A stretch of 52,159 bases of DNA from Afipia sp. GTDB taxonomy: Bacteria; Pseudomonadota; Alphaproteobacteria; Rhizobiales; Xanthobacteraceae. Position numbers and translations under genes: made by a program. The stretch is taken from positions 1 to 52,159 of the forward strand of contig JAFKES010000095.1 in the NCBI GenBank assembly GCA_017308495.1, given 5' to 3'. This document shows positions 29,422 to 38,270 of this stretch, piece after piece. Position 1 is the stretch's first letter; every line of letters starts with the position of its first letter. Under the pieces are notes generated by a model that was not told the origin of the DNA, made no database searches, and saw only the letters and a list, made by a program, of their open reading frames with translations.

Positions 29422-30921
29422 TTAGTCCACCACGATCTTCACGCGCTCGCGCGGCTTCACCGTCGCGCGCGCGTCGAATCCGTTCAGCGCGCGGAAGCGC
29501 TCCAGCGGCCGGTCGACGCCCTGCATCCGCAGCGCCAGCGATTCGACGGTGTCGCCGGGCTGCGCCGTGAGGATCTTGATCCGCAGCGGCCGCGCCGCCT
29601 GGATTTCCGCGAGCGTGAGCCGCCGGAACGTGTTCACCGTTTCGCGGAAGCTGCGGTCGCTCTCGGGCGTCCGGGCCCGTGTCGCGAAGATGAAGCGATA
29701 GACGTCGCTGCCAAACCGCAGCGCGTAGATCCTGAACTGCCACTGGTCGCCGGCGGCGGTCGCGGTGGCGGCGGGGAAGCCGTTGACGGTGATGTCCTGC
29801 GTCGAGGATCGGTCGACATTCTCCATCCAGCCGGAATTGAGATAGTCGCCGAGCGTCTGTTCGGACGGCACCCGCACCACGTCGAAGCGCATGGCCTGGG
29901 TGCCGCCCTCGCGTACGCCGACCACGGCCTGCGCGGTGTTTTCGAGCACGAAGCCTTCCGGCGCCTTGAAGGTGAAGCCGAGGTTTGGATGCAGGAAACG
30001 GCGGCCGCGCACGAAGCCTTCGCTGGGGTCTTCGCCGTAGACCAGATTGTCGATGGCGGAGAGATAGGCATCGCGGTCGCGTTCGTTGCTCTCGGACGAA
30101 TTGTACTGGCGCGCGCTCGCCTGCGCGTTCTGCACCCGCTCCGGCGTCGCCGGATGTGACGACAGGAAATCCATCGAGCGCGGGTCGCCGGTCGCGGAAC
30201 GGCCGGCCTTCAGCGCCGCGTTGCGCTCCATCGCGGTGAGGAAGCGCGCCGCGCCGTAGGGATCGAACTTGGCGCGCGCAGAAATGCCGACGCCGATGCC
30301 ATCGGCCTCGAACTCCTGCGCCCGCGAGAACCCCGCCAGCGTCAGTTTGCTCTTGGCCAGCGCGAGCGCGCTCATGTCGGGATCGTTGCCCATGTCGGCG
30401 ACCACGCGCGTCACCACCGCGGCCTGCCGCGCCTGATCCTCGCGGCTGGCGGCGTGCTTGGCGAGCACGTGGGCCATCTCATGCGCCAGCACCGACGACA
30501 GTTCCGAGGTGTCGCTGGCCAGCGCGATCAGTCCGCGCGTGACATAGAGCTGCCCCGTCGGCAGCGCGAATGCGTTCACCGCCCCTGAATTCAGGATCGT
30601 CACCTTGTAGGCAAGGTCGGGGCGATCAGAGACCGCGACCAGACGATCGACGGTTTTGGAAATCAGCGCTTCCAGCTTGGGGTCGTCGTAGGAACCGCCA
30701 TAGGACGACAGGATGCGTTCGTGCTCTCGTTCGGTCGCCGGGGTCTGCGCCGCCGGCTTGTTCTGCTTGAGCGGAACGAAGCCCGAGCCGGGTGCCGACG
30801 AGGCGGACTGGAACCGGCCCATGTCGCCGCAGCCGCCGAGCGCAAGCGCCGCCAGCAGCACAGCGCCCGCCAGCAGGCGGCCGGTGCCGGTCCGGTCACG
30901 TTCGCGCGTCGGTCGCGTCAC
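29422..30921 (-). CDS. M48 family zinc metalloprotease lipoprotein (BepA/YfgC-like)
   Basis: A 499-residue protein. The lipoprotein signal ends in LALGGC with C31 as anchor. The zinc motif HEMAH is at 147-151 and the third ligand is in SRAQEFEADGIG, as in BepA-type proteases that check outer-membrane protein assembly. Behind the protease domain (about 70-270) lie a beta-rich middle part and a C-terminal LysM-like fold (LTAQPGDTVESLALRMQG, GFDARATVKPRERVKIV). The upstream nuclease-fold gene ends 4 bases before its start, so the two are one operon. Confidence 0.9.
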   Translation of the reverse strand: MTRPTRERDRTGTGRLLAGAVLLAALALGGCGDMGRFQSASSAPGSGFVPLKQNKPAAQTPATEREHERILSSYGGSYDDPKLEALISKTVDRLVAVSDRPDLAYKVTILNSGAVNAFALPTGQLYVTRGLIALASDTSELSSVLAHEMAHVLAKHAASREDQARQAAVVTRVVADMGNDPDMSALALAKSKLTLAGFSRAQEFEADGIGVGISARAKFDPYGAARFLTAMERNAALKAGRSATGDPRSMDFLSSHPATPERVQNAQASARQYNSSESNERDRDAYLSAIDNLVYGEDPSEGFVRGRRFLHPNLGFTFKAPEGFVLENTAQAVVGVREGGTQAMRFDVVRVPSEQTLGDYLNSGWMENVDRSSTQDITVNGFPAATATAAGDQWQFRIYALRFGSDVYRFIFATRARTPESDRSFRETVNTFRRLTLAEIQAARPLRIKILTAQPGDTVESLALRMQGVDRPLERFRALNGFDARATVKPRERVKIVVD

Positions 30922-30925
30922 GGTG

Positions 30926-31750
30926 CTATTTGCCCTCGTCCTCAGGCGTCACATCCTTCGTGGTCGTTGTGGCCGCATCCACCAGTTCGATCTGCCCGGC
31001 GCGGGTTACCTCGATCCGCGGCCCACCACGGTCCTCGATCCAGCCCCGAACCCGGATTCTCTTGTTCTCCAGGGATTTGAGGTCGATGCCCGCCGCCGCA
31101 AAGGCCGGCATCATGCGCCTTGAAATGGTCACGGCAAAGCCCTGCGTCCAGCGTCGGCTGAAATTGACGTAAAATGTCGCTCCCGACAGCCGGGCTGAAA
31201 CAACCTTGCCCTCCACCACGGCAAACCGTCCCCTTGCGGCCATAATATCGTCCGGTCTTTCGGCGTTTTTTAAGGCGGCGGGATCGGCCCACAGGCCCCG
31301 TCCCGCCGCTCGCGCCGCCGCCTCGCCCGCCAGCAGCGCGCTGGAACAGGCCGGGTCGGCGACGGTGGCCGCCACCATGGCGCGCCCCTGGGCGACGAGA
31401 TCGATCTGGACCGGATTTCGCGCGCCCTGCGCGGTCACGAAGGCCGGCTGGCGGCCGTAGCGATCCGGCGCATCGTCCGGCCCGTGCAGGGTGACGTCGC
31501 GGCCGCCGATCAGGGCGGCCAGCGTATCGGTGCGCGCGAGATCCTCCGGTGGAATTTCGATGCCGGCCAGACGGATCTCGCGTCCGTCGTCGAGGCGGAA
31601 GGTTCGCGCGTCGATGAAGTCGCCGACCCGCCCCTCGCCTTGCGGCGGGAACGTGCAGGCGGCGCGCGCGCCGCCGCTTGCCGCGAGCAACAGCGCCGCG
31701 CAGCACAGCAGCATGCCGAGGCGAAGGATGATGGTGCCGGGGCGATTCAT
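30926..31750 (-). CDS. exported staphylococcal-nuclease-fold protein, probably catalytically inactive
   Basis: A 274-residue protein with a signal peptide (LGMLLCCAALLLAASGGARA). A nuclease (SNase/TNase) fold spans about 38-155: GRVGDFIDARTFRLDDG, EIRLAGIEIPPED, DRYGRQPAFV and AARAAGRGLWAD. Compared by eye with S. aureus nuclease, R35 and R87 are kept but the calcium ligands and general base (D21, D40, E43) read R, E and P, so normal nuclease activity is doubtful. The last 100 residues form a second, OB-like part. ATG 31750 gives the signal peptide; longer frames upstream are noise. It is cotranscribed with the M48 protease gene. Confidence 0.8.
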   Translation of the reverse strand: MNRPGTIILRLGMLLCCAALLLAASGGARAACTFPPQGEGRVGDFIDARTFRLDDGREIRLAGIEIPPEDLARTDTLAALIGGRDVTLHGPDDAPDRYGRQPAFVTAQGARNPVQIDLVAQGRAMVAATVADPACSSALLAGEAAARAAGRGLWADPAALKNAERPDDIMAARGRFAVVEGKVVSARLSGATFYVNFSRRWTQGFAVTISRRMMPAFAAAGIDLKSLENKRIRVRGWIEDRGGPRIEVTRAGQIELVDAATTTTKDVTPEDEGK

Positions 31751-31940
31751 GACCGTGCTGTTCGCGCGCATTTGCGGAAACGTTCCGACCTGCGAAATCT
31801 GTTGCCTGCGAAGTGCGCGGATCACCGTGATTGAACCTTCATCGGGCGGCGGTTGCTTGCCGCAGCTGTAGGCGTGCGTCATGATCCTCACAACGAACGG
31901 GCTGCCGGGCAAGACGCTGCACCGGCAAGGGGAGGCCATG

Positions 31941-33158
31941 ATGAAAACAATTCTCGCCGGGGTGATGTCGTCGGTGATGCTGTTCGGCGCGAATGCTGTG
32001 TCGGCGCAGAGCCCGGCGCCAGCCAAGGCGCCACTGAAACTCGGCGCCATCCTCGATATGTCCGGCCTGTATGCTGATATTACAGGCGTCGGCAGCCAGA
32101 CCGCGGCCAAGATGGCGGCGGAGGATTTCGGCGGCGAGGTGCTCGGCCGCAAGATCGAGATCGTCGTCGCCGATCATCTCAACAAGGCGGATCTCGCTTC
32201 CACCATCGCCCGCGAGATGTTCGACAATCAAGGCGTCGAGGCCATCGTCGACGTCGCCGCCTCGGCGACGGCGCTGGCCGCCAACGAGATCGCCAAGGCG
32301 CGCAACAAGATCATCATATTCAACGGTCCGGGCTCGATTCGCCTCACCAACGAAGCCTGTGGGCCTTACTCGGTGCACTACGTGTACGACACCTTCGGGC
32401 AGGCGAACTCGACGGGTCTCGCCGCGGTCAAGACCGGCCTCGACACCTGGTTCTTCCTGCAGGCGGATTACGCGTTCGGGCAGGACCTGGAGAAGGACAC
32501 CAGCAATGTGGTGACCCGGATGGGCGGCAAGGTGCTCGGCACCGTGAAGCATCCGCTCAACACCTCGGATTTCTCCTCGTTCCTGCTGCAGGCGCAGGGA
32601 TCGAAGGCCAAGGTCATCGGCCTTGCCAATGCCGGCGGCGACACCATCAACGCCATCAAGCAGGCGGCGGAATTCGGCATCATGAAGGGCGGGCAGAGGA
32701 TGTCGCCGCTGCTCGCCTTCATCACCGACATCGACAGTATCGGGCTGGAGACCGCGCAGGGCCTCGTGCTGGCGGAGGCGTTCTACTGGGACATGAACGA
32801 CGACTCCCGCGCCTTCACCAAGCGCTTCATGGAGCGCGTGAAGCGGGTGCCGACCTCGGCGCAGGCGGGAATCTATTCGTCGGTGCTTCATTATCTCAAT
32901 GCGGTCAAAGCGGCCAACACCACCGACTCGGCCGCGGTGATGAAGATCATGAAGGCGACGCCGATCAACGACATGTTCGCCAGGAACGGCCGCATCCGCG
33001 AGGATGGTCGCATGGTTCATGACATGTATCTGTTCGAGGTGAAGACGCCCGCCGAATCCAAGGTGCGGTGGGACGTCTACAAGCTGCTGGCGACCATTCC
33101 CGGCGATCAGGCGTTCCAGCCGCTGGAAGCCTCGCGCTGCCCGTTGATCAAGAAATAG
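31941..33158 (+). CDS. ABC transporter substrate-binding protein, branched-chain amino acid type (orphan)
   Basis: A 405-residue periplasmic binding protein of the LivJ/HAAT class (Peripla_BP_6). Signal peptide MKTILAGVMSSVMLFGANAVSA; mature protein opens PLKLGAILDMSGLYADITG, then DHLNKADLASTIAREM, and FNGPGSIRLTNEACGPYSVH with the ligand-hinge pattern. Such proteins in this bacterial family bind amino acids, amides or aromatic acids. ATG 31941 follows GGGGAGG by 5 bases; ATG 31938 is too close. No permease or ATPase genes are adjacent, so its transporter must be elsewhere. Confidence 0.9.
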   Translation: MKTILAGVMSSVMLFGANAVSAQSPAPAKAPLKLGAILDMSGLYADITGVGSQTAAKMAAEDFGGEVLGRKIEIVVADHLNKADLASTIAREMFDNQGVEAIVDVAASATALAANEIAKARNKIIIFNGPGSIRLTNEACGPYSVHYVYDTFGQANSTGLAAVKTGLDTWFFLQADYAFGQDLEKDTSNVVTRMGGKVLGTVKHPLNTSDFSSFLLQAQGSKAKVIGLANAGGDTINAIKQAAEFGIMKGGQRMSPLLAFITDIDSIGLETAQGLVLAEAFYWDMNDDSRAFTKRFMERVKRVPTSAQAGIYSSVLHYLNAVKAANTTDSAAVMKIMKATPINDMFARNGRIREDGRMVHDMYLFEVKTPAESKVRWDVYKLLATIPGDQAFQPLEASRCPLIKK

Positions 33159-33326
33159 ACGCGGGATCGCACGCCGGGCTTGCGCTTGCCGCCCGCGCAG
33201 TGGCAGGACACCCGGCACGACGATCGGCCACGCCCGCTTGAGAGAGTGTCAGGGCCAACATCAAGATTGTGGACCCGACTGCGGATCGCGTTCGCAGAGC
33301 CGGTGGACTTGAAGGGAAATCAACGC

Positions 33327-34109
33327 ATGTCGAAGGACGGTTTCGCAGCCATCATCACGGGATCGGCATCGGGGCTTGGGGCCGCTGTCGCCGCCCTGCT
33401 GGCCAGGCAGGGCGCGCGGATCGTGGTCAACTACGCTTCGAGCAAGAAAGAGGCGGAGGAAACCGCCGACCTGTGCCGCAGCGTGGGCGGCGAAGTCGTG
33501 GTGGTGCAGGGCGACGTGTCCCGCGACGCCGATTGCAGGGCGATCGTCGCCGCCGCCGCGCCATGGGGCCGGCTCGATGCGCTCATCAACAATGCCGGCA
33601 CCACCAAGCACGTCGATCATGGCAATCTCGACGGCCTGTCCGCGGAGGATTTCCAGCGCATCTACGCCGTCAATGCCATCGGCCCCTATCAGATGGTGCG
33701 CGCCGCGCGCGCCCTGCTCGAAGCCGGCGCCAGACAGTCGGGCCACGCCGCGTCGGTGGTGAACGTGTCGTCGATCGCCGGCGTTTCCGGCATCGGCTCG
33801 TCGGTGGCTTATGTCGGAAGCAAGGGCGCGCTCAACGCCATGACATTGTCACTGGCGCGGGGGCTGGCGCCGCTGATCCGCGTCAATGCCGTCTGCCCCG
33901 GCTATATCGACACGCCATGGTTCACCAAGGGGCGCGGCGCCGAGAAGGCCGCGCGGATTCGCGATTACGTGGCCAAGGGCTCGGCGCTCAAGCTTGCTTC
34001 CACCGCCGAGGATATCGCGGATGTGGTGTGTTTCCTCGCCGGACCGCAGTCGCGCAACATGACCGGAGAGATCGTGCGCGTCGACGCGGGTGCGCATCTG
34101 ATGTCGTAA
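33327..34109 (+). CDS. SDR family oxidoreductase
   Basis: A 260-residue short-chain dehydrogenase of the classical type. Cofactor motif TGSASGLG is at 11-18, NNAG in LINNAGTTKHVDHG, catalytic Ser in NVSSIAGVSG and the Tyr-Lys pair in SVAYVGSKGAL; the C-terminal part PGYIDTPW is typical. An Asn/Tyr after strand 2 (VVNYASSKK) suggests NADP(H). Substrate unknown. ATG 33327 follows AAGGGA. It lies 168 bases after the binding protein gene in the same direction and may be cotranscribed. Confidence 0.9.
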   Translation: MSKDGFAAIITGSASGLGAAVAALLARQGARIVVNYASSKKEAEETADLCRSVGGEVVVVQGDVSRDADCRAIVAAAAPWGRLDALINNAGTTKHVDHGNLDGLSAEDFQRIYAVNAIGPYQMVRAARALLEAGARQSGHAASVVNVSSIAGVSGIGSSVAYVGSKGALNAMTLSLARGLAPLIRVNAVCPGYIDTPWFTKGRGAEKAARIRDYVAKGSALKLASTAEDIADVVCFLAGPQSRNMTGEIVRVDAGAHLMS

Positions 34110-34151
34110 GCCCGGCGGCGGCCGCGCCGTTGGCGGCAGGCGGCGTCAGCC

Positions 34152-34262
34152 GGAACACAAAAGGCTTGGAGCACAAAAGGCTTGGAGCACAAAAGGTTTG
34201 GAGCACAAAAGGTTTGGAGCACAAAAGGTTTGGAGCACAAAAGGTTTGGAGCGCAAAAAAGC
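34152..34262. repeat. 16-bp tandem repeat array
   Basis: Six full units and a partial seventh of GGAGCACAAAAGG(T/C)TT, starting at 34152, 34168, 34184, 34200, 34216, 34232 and 34248. The first unit has GGAAC; the first two have CTT instead of TTT; the last has GCGC. The period is not a multiple of three and lies between a plus-strand and a minus-strand gene, so it is not coding. It abuts a terminator. Confidence 0.95.
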
Positions 34263-34291
34263 CGGAGCGATCAGGGTGCGATCGCTCCGGC
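34254..34291 (-). terminator. intrinsic terminator of the YeaQ-like gene
   Basis: A perfect 12-bp stem GCCGGAGCGATC / GATCGCTCCGGC with a 7-base loop. On the minus strand it runs into TTTTTTGCG, so it ends the YeaQ-like transcript. The poly-A side is formed by the last unit of the tandem array. Confidence 0.85.
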
Positions 34292-34317
34292 TCTTGCGTT
34301 TCGACGAAGTGACGTTT

Positions 34318-34599
34318 TCAGCGCCTGTTGCTCTGATCGGAGATGACCCCGTGGGCGACCAGCCGGTTCCAGATGAACAGCACCACCAGCGCGCCGATGG
34401 TGGCGGTGATGAAGCCCGCGCCCTGATTGGAGCCGTAGTGTCCGATGGACTGGCCGATGAAGGTGGCGAGGAATGCGCCCGCGATGCCGAGCACGGTGGT
34501 GAGAATGAAGCCCGATGGATTGTTCGGTCCGGGGGAGATCATGCGTGCGATGATTCCGGCGACGAAGCCAACAATGATGATCCAGATAATGCCGCTCAT
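34318..34599 (-). CDS. GlsB/YeaQ/YmgE family stress-response membrane protein
   Basis: A 93-residue protein with three short hydrophobic helices: GIIWIIIVGFVAGIIARMI, GFILTTVLGIAGAFLATFIG and GAGFITATIGALVVLFIWNR. The Pro-rich loop SPGPNNPSG after helix 1 is the family hallmark. These transglycosylase-associated proteins are induced by stress in enterics; role unclear. Single-gene unit with its own terminator. Confidence 0.92.
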   Translation of the reverse strand: MSGIIWIIIVGFVAGIIARMISPGPNNPSGFILTTVLGIAGAFLATFIGQSIGHYGSNQGAGFITATIGALVVLFIWNRLVAHGVISDQSNRR

Positions 34600-34729
34600 G
34601 GCCGCGATCCCTTTTCAGAAGGCCGTATGATTCAAAATATTCCGTATCCGGCGGACCGGAGACATGGAGCGGTTTAAACCCGCTCCAGGTCCGTTGTGTG
34701 CTGCGTGACCTGCGTCGCGCAGGGTGATG

Positions 34730-35353
34730 TTACAGCCAGCGCGAGGCTTCGTGCTCGGTCGGCAGGCGGCCGTCCGGCGTCAGATGATGGACGACCTCGG
34801 GAAGCTGCTGGGCCAAGCCTTCCAGCAGTTCGTTGCGCGACAGCCCGGTCTGCGAAACCAGCGCGTTGATCTGGTCGGCGCCGAGCGCGGAGGCGAGATC
34901 GTCGGAGGAAATCTGCTTGTTCGGTCCGTTGCCGACCCATGAATTGGCCACCTCGGAGTGGCCCTTGTCCTGCAACTGCTTGACCAGGTCGCCAAGGCCA
35001 CCGCTGAGCACGCTGCCGGCGGCGCCGCCGGCCAGAAGGCCGCCGAGACCGCCCTTCATCAGATTGCCGAGTCCGCCGCTCAGCAGGTCGCCCAGTCCGC
35101 CTTGGCCACCGCCTTGCGCCACGGTGGCGTCGGGCAGGGATTTCGGTGCGGGGGCGGGCGCATGGCCGGCCGGCGCGGCGGGCTGGCCGCCGGTGAAATG
35201 CTTGAAGGCCTTGAAGGCGAGCAGGCCGAGGATCGCCATGGTCATCGGCGACATGCCGCCGCCGCTGCTGCTGCCGCTGTTGCCGGTTTCCGCCGTATCA
35301 CTCGGGCCGCGCGGCCCATTCTGCATTCCATTGAGAACGTCGAGCAAACCCAT
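34730..35353 (-). CDS. YidB family protein (DUF937)
   Basis: A 207-residue protein. It begins MGLLDVLNGMQNG, has a hydrophobic piece (MTMAILGLLAFKAF), a Gly-rich middle (GGLGDLLSGGLGNLMKGGLG), and ends with the DUF937 core (SWVGNGPNKQISSDDLASALG, SGLSRNELLEGLAQQLPEVV). Function unknown. ATG 35353 follows AGGAGA; an in-frame GTG 35371 is less likely. The 240 bases upstream show no other gene. Confidence 0.88.
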   Translation of the reverse strand: MGLLDVLNGMQNGPRGPSDTAETGNSGSSSGGGMSPMTMAILGLLAFKAFKHFTGGQPAAPAGHAPAPAPKSLPDATVAQGGGQGGLGDLLSGGLGNLMKGGLGGLLAGGAAGSVLSGGLGDLVKQLQDKGHSEVANSWVGNGPNKQISSDDLASALGADQINALVSQTGLSRNELLEGLAQQLPEVVHHLTPDGRLPTEHEASRWL

Positions 35354-35594
35354 TGCTTTCTCCTGTCGCACGCCCGTTTGATGATAAAGACTAGTGTCTC
35401 GTTATGACGGTTACAAGGCGAGCCCCGCGGCGTCTGGGGCACAGCCTACCGGATATGGCGACGATCCGCCGATCGGAGAACGGCGGAGAGCCGCCTCGGG
35501 TTCCCGTGGCATTTTGACGACGCCGCTCGGTCGACGCGGCCTTGCGGTCTGCCCGTATCCCATGGCGTGAAGGTTTGCGGGCGGTCGGCCGCGA

Positions 35595-35927
35595 TCAGGT
35601 CTTGTCTTCGGTGGTTGCCGCGGGGGCGTTGGTCTTCACCGAAGCGATGCCGTTGTCCCGCGCGCTTTCGGACGAATAGGTCTCGCTGGTGCCGATCACC
35701 TGCCCGTTGGCGGCCTTGAGGTTGAACATCGGGCTGCCGCTCTTGGCGGTCTTGCGCTCGTAGCGCTCGTCCTTCGGGGCGTTCTCCTTGACCGAGGCGA
35801 TGCCCTTCTCAGCCGAGACTTTGGCTTCATAGTGCTCACTCGTCAGGATCGTCTCGCCGTTACCTGCCTTGAGAACGAAGTGGAATTTCCCGGTCGCGCC
35901 TTTGCTCAGCACGAATTTCCCAGCCAT
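35595..35927 (-). CDS. DUF1508 (YegP) family protein, two repeats
   Basis: A 110-residue protein made of two DUF1508 units. The first starts KFVLSKGATGKFHFVLKAG and ends GIASVKENAP (about 3-53); the second starts MFNLKAANGQVIGTSETY and ends GIASVKTNAP (about 68-102). E. coli YegP has the same two-unit layout; function unknown. ATG 35927 has GGGGAG upstream. Confidence 0.92.
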   Translation of the reverse strand: MAGKFVLSKGATGKFHFVLKAGNGETILTSEHYEAKVSAEKGIASVKENAPKDERYERKTAKSGSPMFNLKAANGQVIGTSETYSSESARDNGIASVKTNAPAATTEDKT

Positions 35928-36053
35928 GGATGACACTCCCCGTTTTGAAACCCCGATCAGGCGCGAGACTATGGCAGCCGCGCCCGCGCGCACAAGGGTG
36001 TCGCGTCGGGGAGCGAGTCGCCCCGCCGCCCGCCTGGGGTCTTGCGGTTGCGC

Positions 36054-37208
36054 TCAGAACGCCGCCGCGAGGTCCCGGGCGCCCTGCAGGGTGGCCTGAT
36101 TGTCCATGCGTGCGTCGGTTGCTGCCAGCAGCTTGGCGACCGTGTTGTTGCGGATCGCCACCGGATTGCGCTCATAGCCGTTGCGCTGGAAAAAATTCGA
36201 GGTTGGCACGCGGGTGCGCATCGCCTGCGGCATCGACACCATGTCGAAGCCGTTGCCGTCGCCGGTGAGGTTCATCATTTCAAGCTCGGCGGCGGTCAGC
36301 GGCCGGGCGAAGCCCTTGCGCCGGGCGAAATTGACCGAGTCCATCAGCTTCAGCGTCTGCAGCAGCGGTCCGACGTCGACATCGAGGTTCAGCGCATGCA
36401 CCGCGATGCCGCGCGGGGTGACGCCGAGTTTCTCGTGGGCGCTCCATGTGTTGGGCACGGTGCGGGTGAAAGCGACCATGTGCTGGACCGTGGCGATCTT
36501 GCGCTCCAGCGCCGCCTTGTGCGCGCCGGTTGCGGCACGAGCTTTCTCATGAAGCGCCTTCACAATGAGGTCGCCGTGCTCCGCCAGCATGTCGATGGTG
36601 TTGGTGGTGAGCAACTGATTGTAGCCGAGTGCGGTGGAGATGGCCCGTCCATTGGCGCGTTCGAGGCCGGCCTGCACGTCGTAGCCGCCGTTGCCGCCGG
36701 ATTCGAAACTGTAGATCCGCACCGCCTGATCCTTCGTCAGTCCGAAGCTGGACGCGATCCTGGCGTAGGCGCGTTTGTATTCGATCTCGCTCGCGGGTTT
36801 GCGCGGACTGAACTGAAACTGCTCCTGCGCATGCCGCAGGAAGTCCGCTACCACCGGAATTGGTTTGCGCTCCTTCGGCGGCGTCGGCGGGGCCGATGGG
36901 TCGACCGGTCGCGGCGGCCCGCTATAGACCGGCGGGTGGGTCAGCACGTAGTCATCGAGCACGATGGCTTCGCCGCTGCGCCGCTTGGCGTTGCGCGCGC
37001 GCCGTTTGTCGCTGACCGCGCTCCAGTAGGCGGAGGCCTCTTCGTCGAACTGTGCGCGGATAGCGGTGTAGTCCGCGAGCTTGCGCTGATACTCCGCCAT
37101 CTGCGCCGGCGTGGCGGTCTGCGCGACCGCACGCGGCGAAAGCGGGGCCAGCGCGGCCACGGATGCGGCCAGCGCGATGGCAAGGGTGATGGACCGGTGC
37201 GACCGCAT
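36054..37208 (-). CDS. exported protein with lysozyme/transglycosylase-like features, function uncertain
   Basis: A 384-residue protein with a signal peptide (ITLAIALAASVAALAPLSPRAVAQ). A Pro-rich linker (about 90-125) precedes a helical domain with IYSFESGGNGGYDVQAG and ISTALGYNQLL, which resembles the ESG and GYNQ motifs of lytic transglycosylases, so the Glu of SFESGG may be catalytic. I cannot place it in a named family with certainty. Its ATG shares one base with the thioesterase stop (TGATG), so the two are coupled. The 7-residue-shorter or fused versions in the same frame upstream are not supported. Confidence 0.75.
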   Translation of the reverse strand: MRSHRSITLAIALAASVAALAPLSPRAVAQTATPAQMAEYQRKLADYTAIRAQFDEEASAYWSAVSDKRRARNAKRRSGEAIVLDDYVLTHPPVYSGPPRPVDPSAPPTPPKERKPIPVVADFLRHAQEQFQFSPRKPASEIEYKRAYARIASSFGLTKDQAVRIYSFESGGNGGYDVQAGLERANGRAISTALGYNQLLTTNTIDMLAEHGDLIVKALHEKARAATGAHKAALERKIATVQHMVAFTRTVPNTWSAHEKLGVTPRGIAVHALNLDVDVGPLLQTLKLMDSVNFARRKGFARPLTAAELEMMNLTGDGNGFDMVSMPQAMRTRVPTSNFFQRNGYERNPVAIRNNTVAKLLAATDARMDNQATLQGARDLAAAF

Positions 37209-37993
37209 CAGATGAACACCGCCACGTTTTGCCGGCAAGCCATCACCGGCTGCCGTGCCGCATTCCAGACCGTTATGGCCTGGCTCGAATAACCGCTCGC
37301 TATGGTCTCGGCGGCGGTTCGCACCAGCCACCAGCCCTCGGCCGTCTCCAGCCTGTCGGTCAACAGATCGATCGCCCAGGTCATGGTGCTGATCGGCGCG
37401 AATTTCGGAAACCTGACCATGGCCGCCGGCGGGGCCGCATCTGCCAGCGCCATCAGCGCCGTGGCGGACGCCGGTGCATTCGGGTCGCGATGCCGCAGCC
37501 ACAGCGTCATGTCGGGATCGTTGCCGCTGAGCGGGAAATGTCCAGCGGCAAGGTGGGTGTCGAAATGCTGGACGAAATTCAGCCCGGGAATGTCGCGGAA
37601 GAACACGGGGCAATCGGCCGGCGCGGCCACCGTCGGTGTCGCGATGCCGTCGAAGGCCACCACCGAGTCCCGCGCGACGCCGTAGCATAGCGTCGCCCGG
37701 GTCGCGAGCCCGGCCTCGCCGCTGAGCTCCACCCCCAGGAACACCGTGGATTTGCCCCGGCGCAACAGGCTCGCGCGGACAGTCACGGTGCCGACGGCGG
37801 GACCGACGAACGCGAACTGCGCCGAACGCAGCGGCGGCAGGTCGGCGAACTGCCGGGCTGCGCCTTCGAGGCAGAACGCGGCCGCGAGCCCGCCATAGAG
37901 GGTGCGGCCTTGCAGCCAGTCGTCGGTCGCGGTCACCGAGCAGGTCTCCGCGTCGGTGGTGATGCTGGCCAGCAGCGTGCTGAAATCCGTCAT
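37208..37993 (-). CDS. acyl-CoA thioesterase, double hotdog (TesB-like)
   Basis: A 261-residue TesB-like thioesterase. The first hotdog has DWLQGRTLYGGLAAAFCLEGA, the second ISTMTWAIDLLTDR and WWLVRTAAETIASGYSSQAI, whose Thr and Gln fit the TesB catalytic set, with an Asp in ALADAAPPAAM. It hydrolyses acyl-CoAs; chain-length preference unknown. Heads the pair with the exported protein downstream. Confidence 0.87.
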   Translation of the reverse strand: MTDFSTLLASITTDAETCSVTATDDWLQGRTLYGGLAAAFCLEGAARQFADLPPLRSAQFAFVGPAVGTVTVRASLLRRGKSTVFLGVELSGEAGLATRATLCYGVARDSVVAFDGIATPTVAAPADCPVFFRDIPGLNFVQHFDTHLAAGHFPLSGNDPDMTLWLRHRDPNAPASATALMALADAAPPAAMVRFPKFAPISTMTWAIDLLTDRLETAEGWWLVRTAAETIASGYSSQAITVWNAARQPVMACRQNVAVFI

Positions 37994-38216
37994 GCGGTCG
38001 AATCGGCTCCCAAAAATCGTCCGGCGAAATATAGAGCGTTTTTGCCGGAAGCGGAGACGTGCTTGCGGTGTTGCAACACGTCGCAGCGGCGTCGCCTGTG
38101 CGTCGCGTCACATGTTGCGCTGCCGCGATCCCGCACGGTCGGGACAACCCGGATCCAGTTATCAACAGCCATTTGCAAGACTCTATCGAATCACAGTCGC
38201 GCCACGTTAACGGATG

Positions 38217-38232
38217 GCGTCAAATATGACGC
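38217..38232. promoter_or_regulatory. short palindrome upstream of the 74-aa gene
   Basis: GCGTCA-AATA-TGACGC, 38 bases before ATG 38271. It could be an operator; no -35/-10 pair was identified around it. Confidence 0.3.
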
Positions 38233-38270
38233 TTGCGTGATCTGTGATGTTCGCGTGCGGGGCGGTGATC

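Noticed and set aside
34152-34262. Possible CRISPR array
   Set aside because: Units of 16 bp abut each other without spacers and no cas genes are present.
36054-38165. An apparent 703-residue fusion upstream of the transglycosylase-like protein
   Set aside because: The N-terminal half is the thioesterase gene in another frame; the signal peptide starts at ATG 37208.
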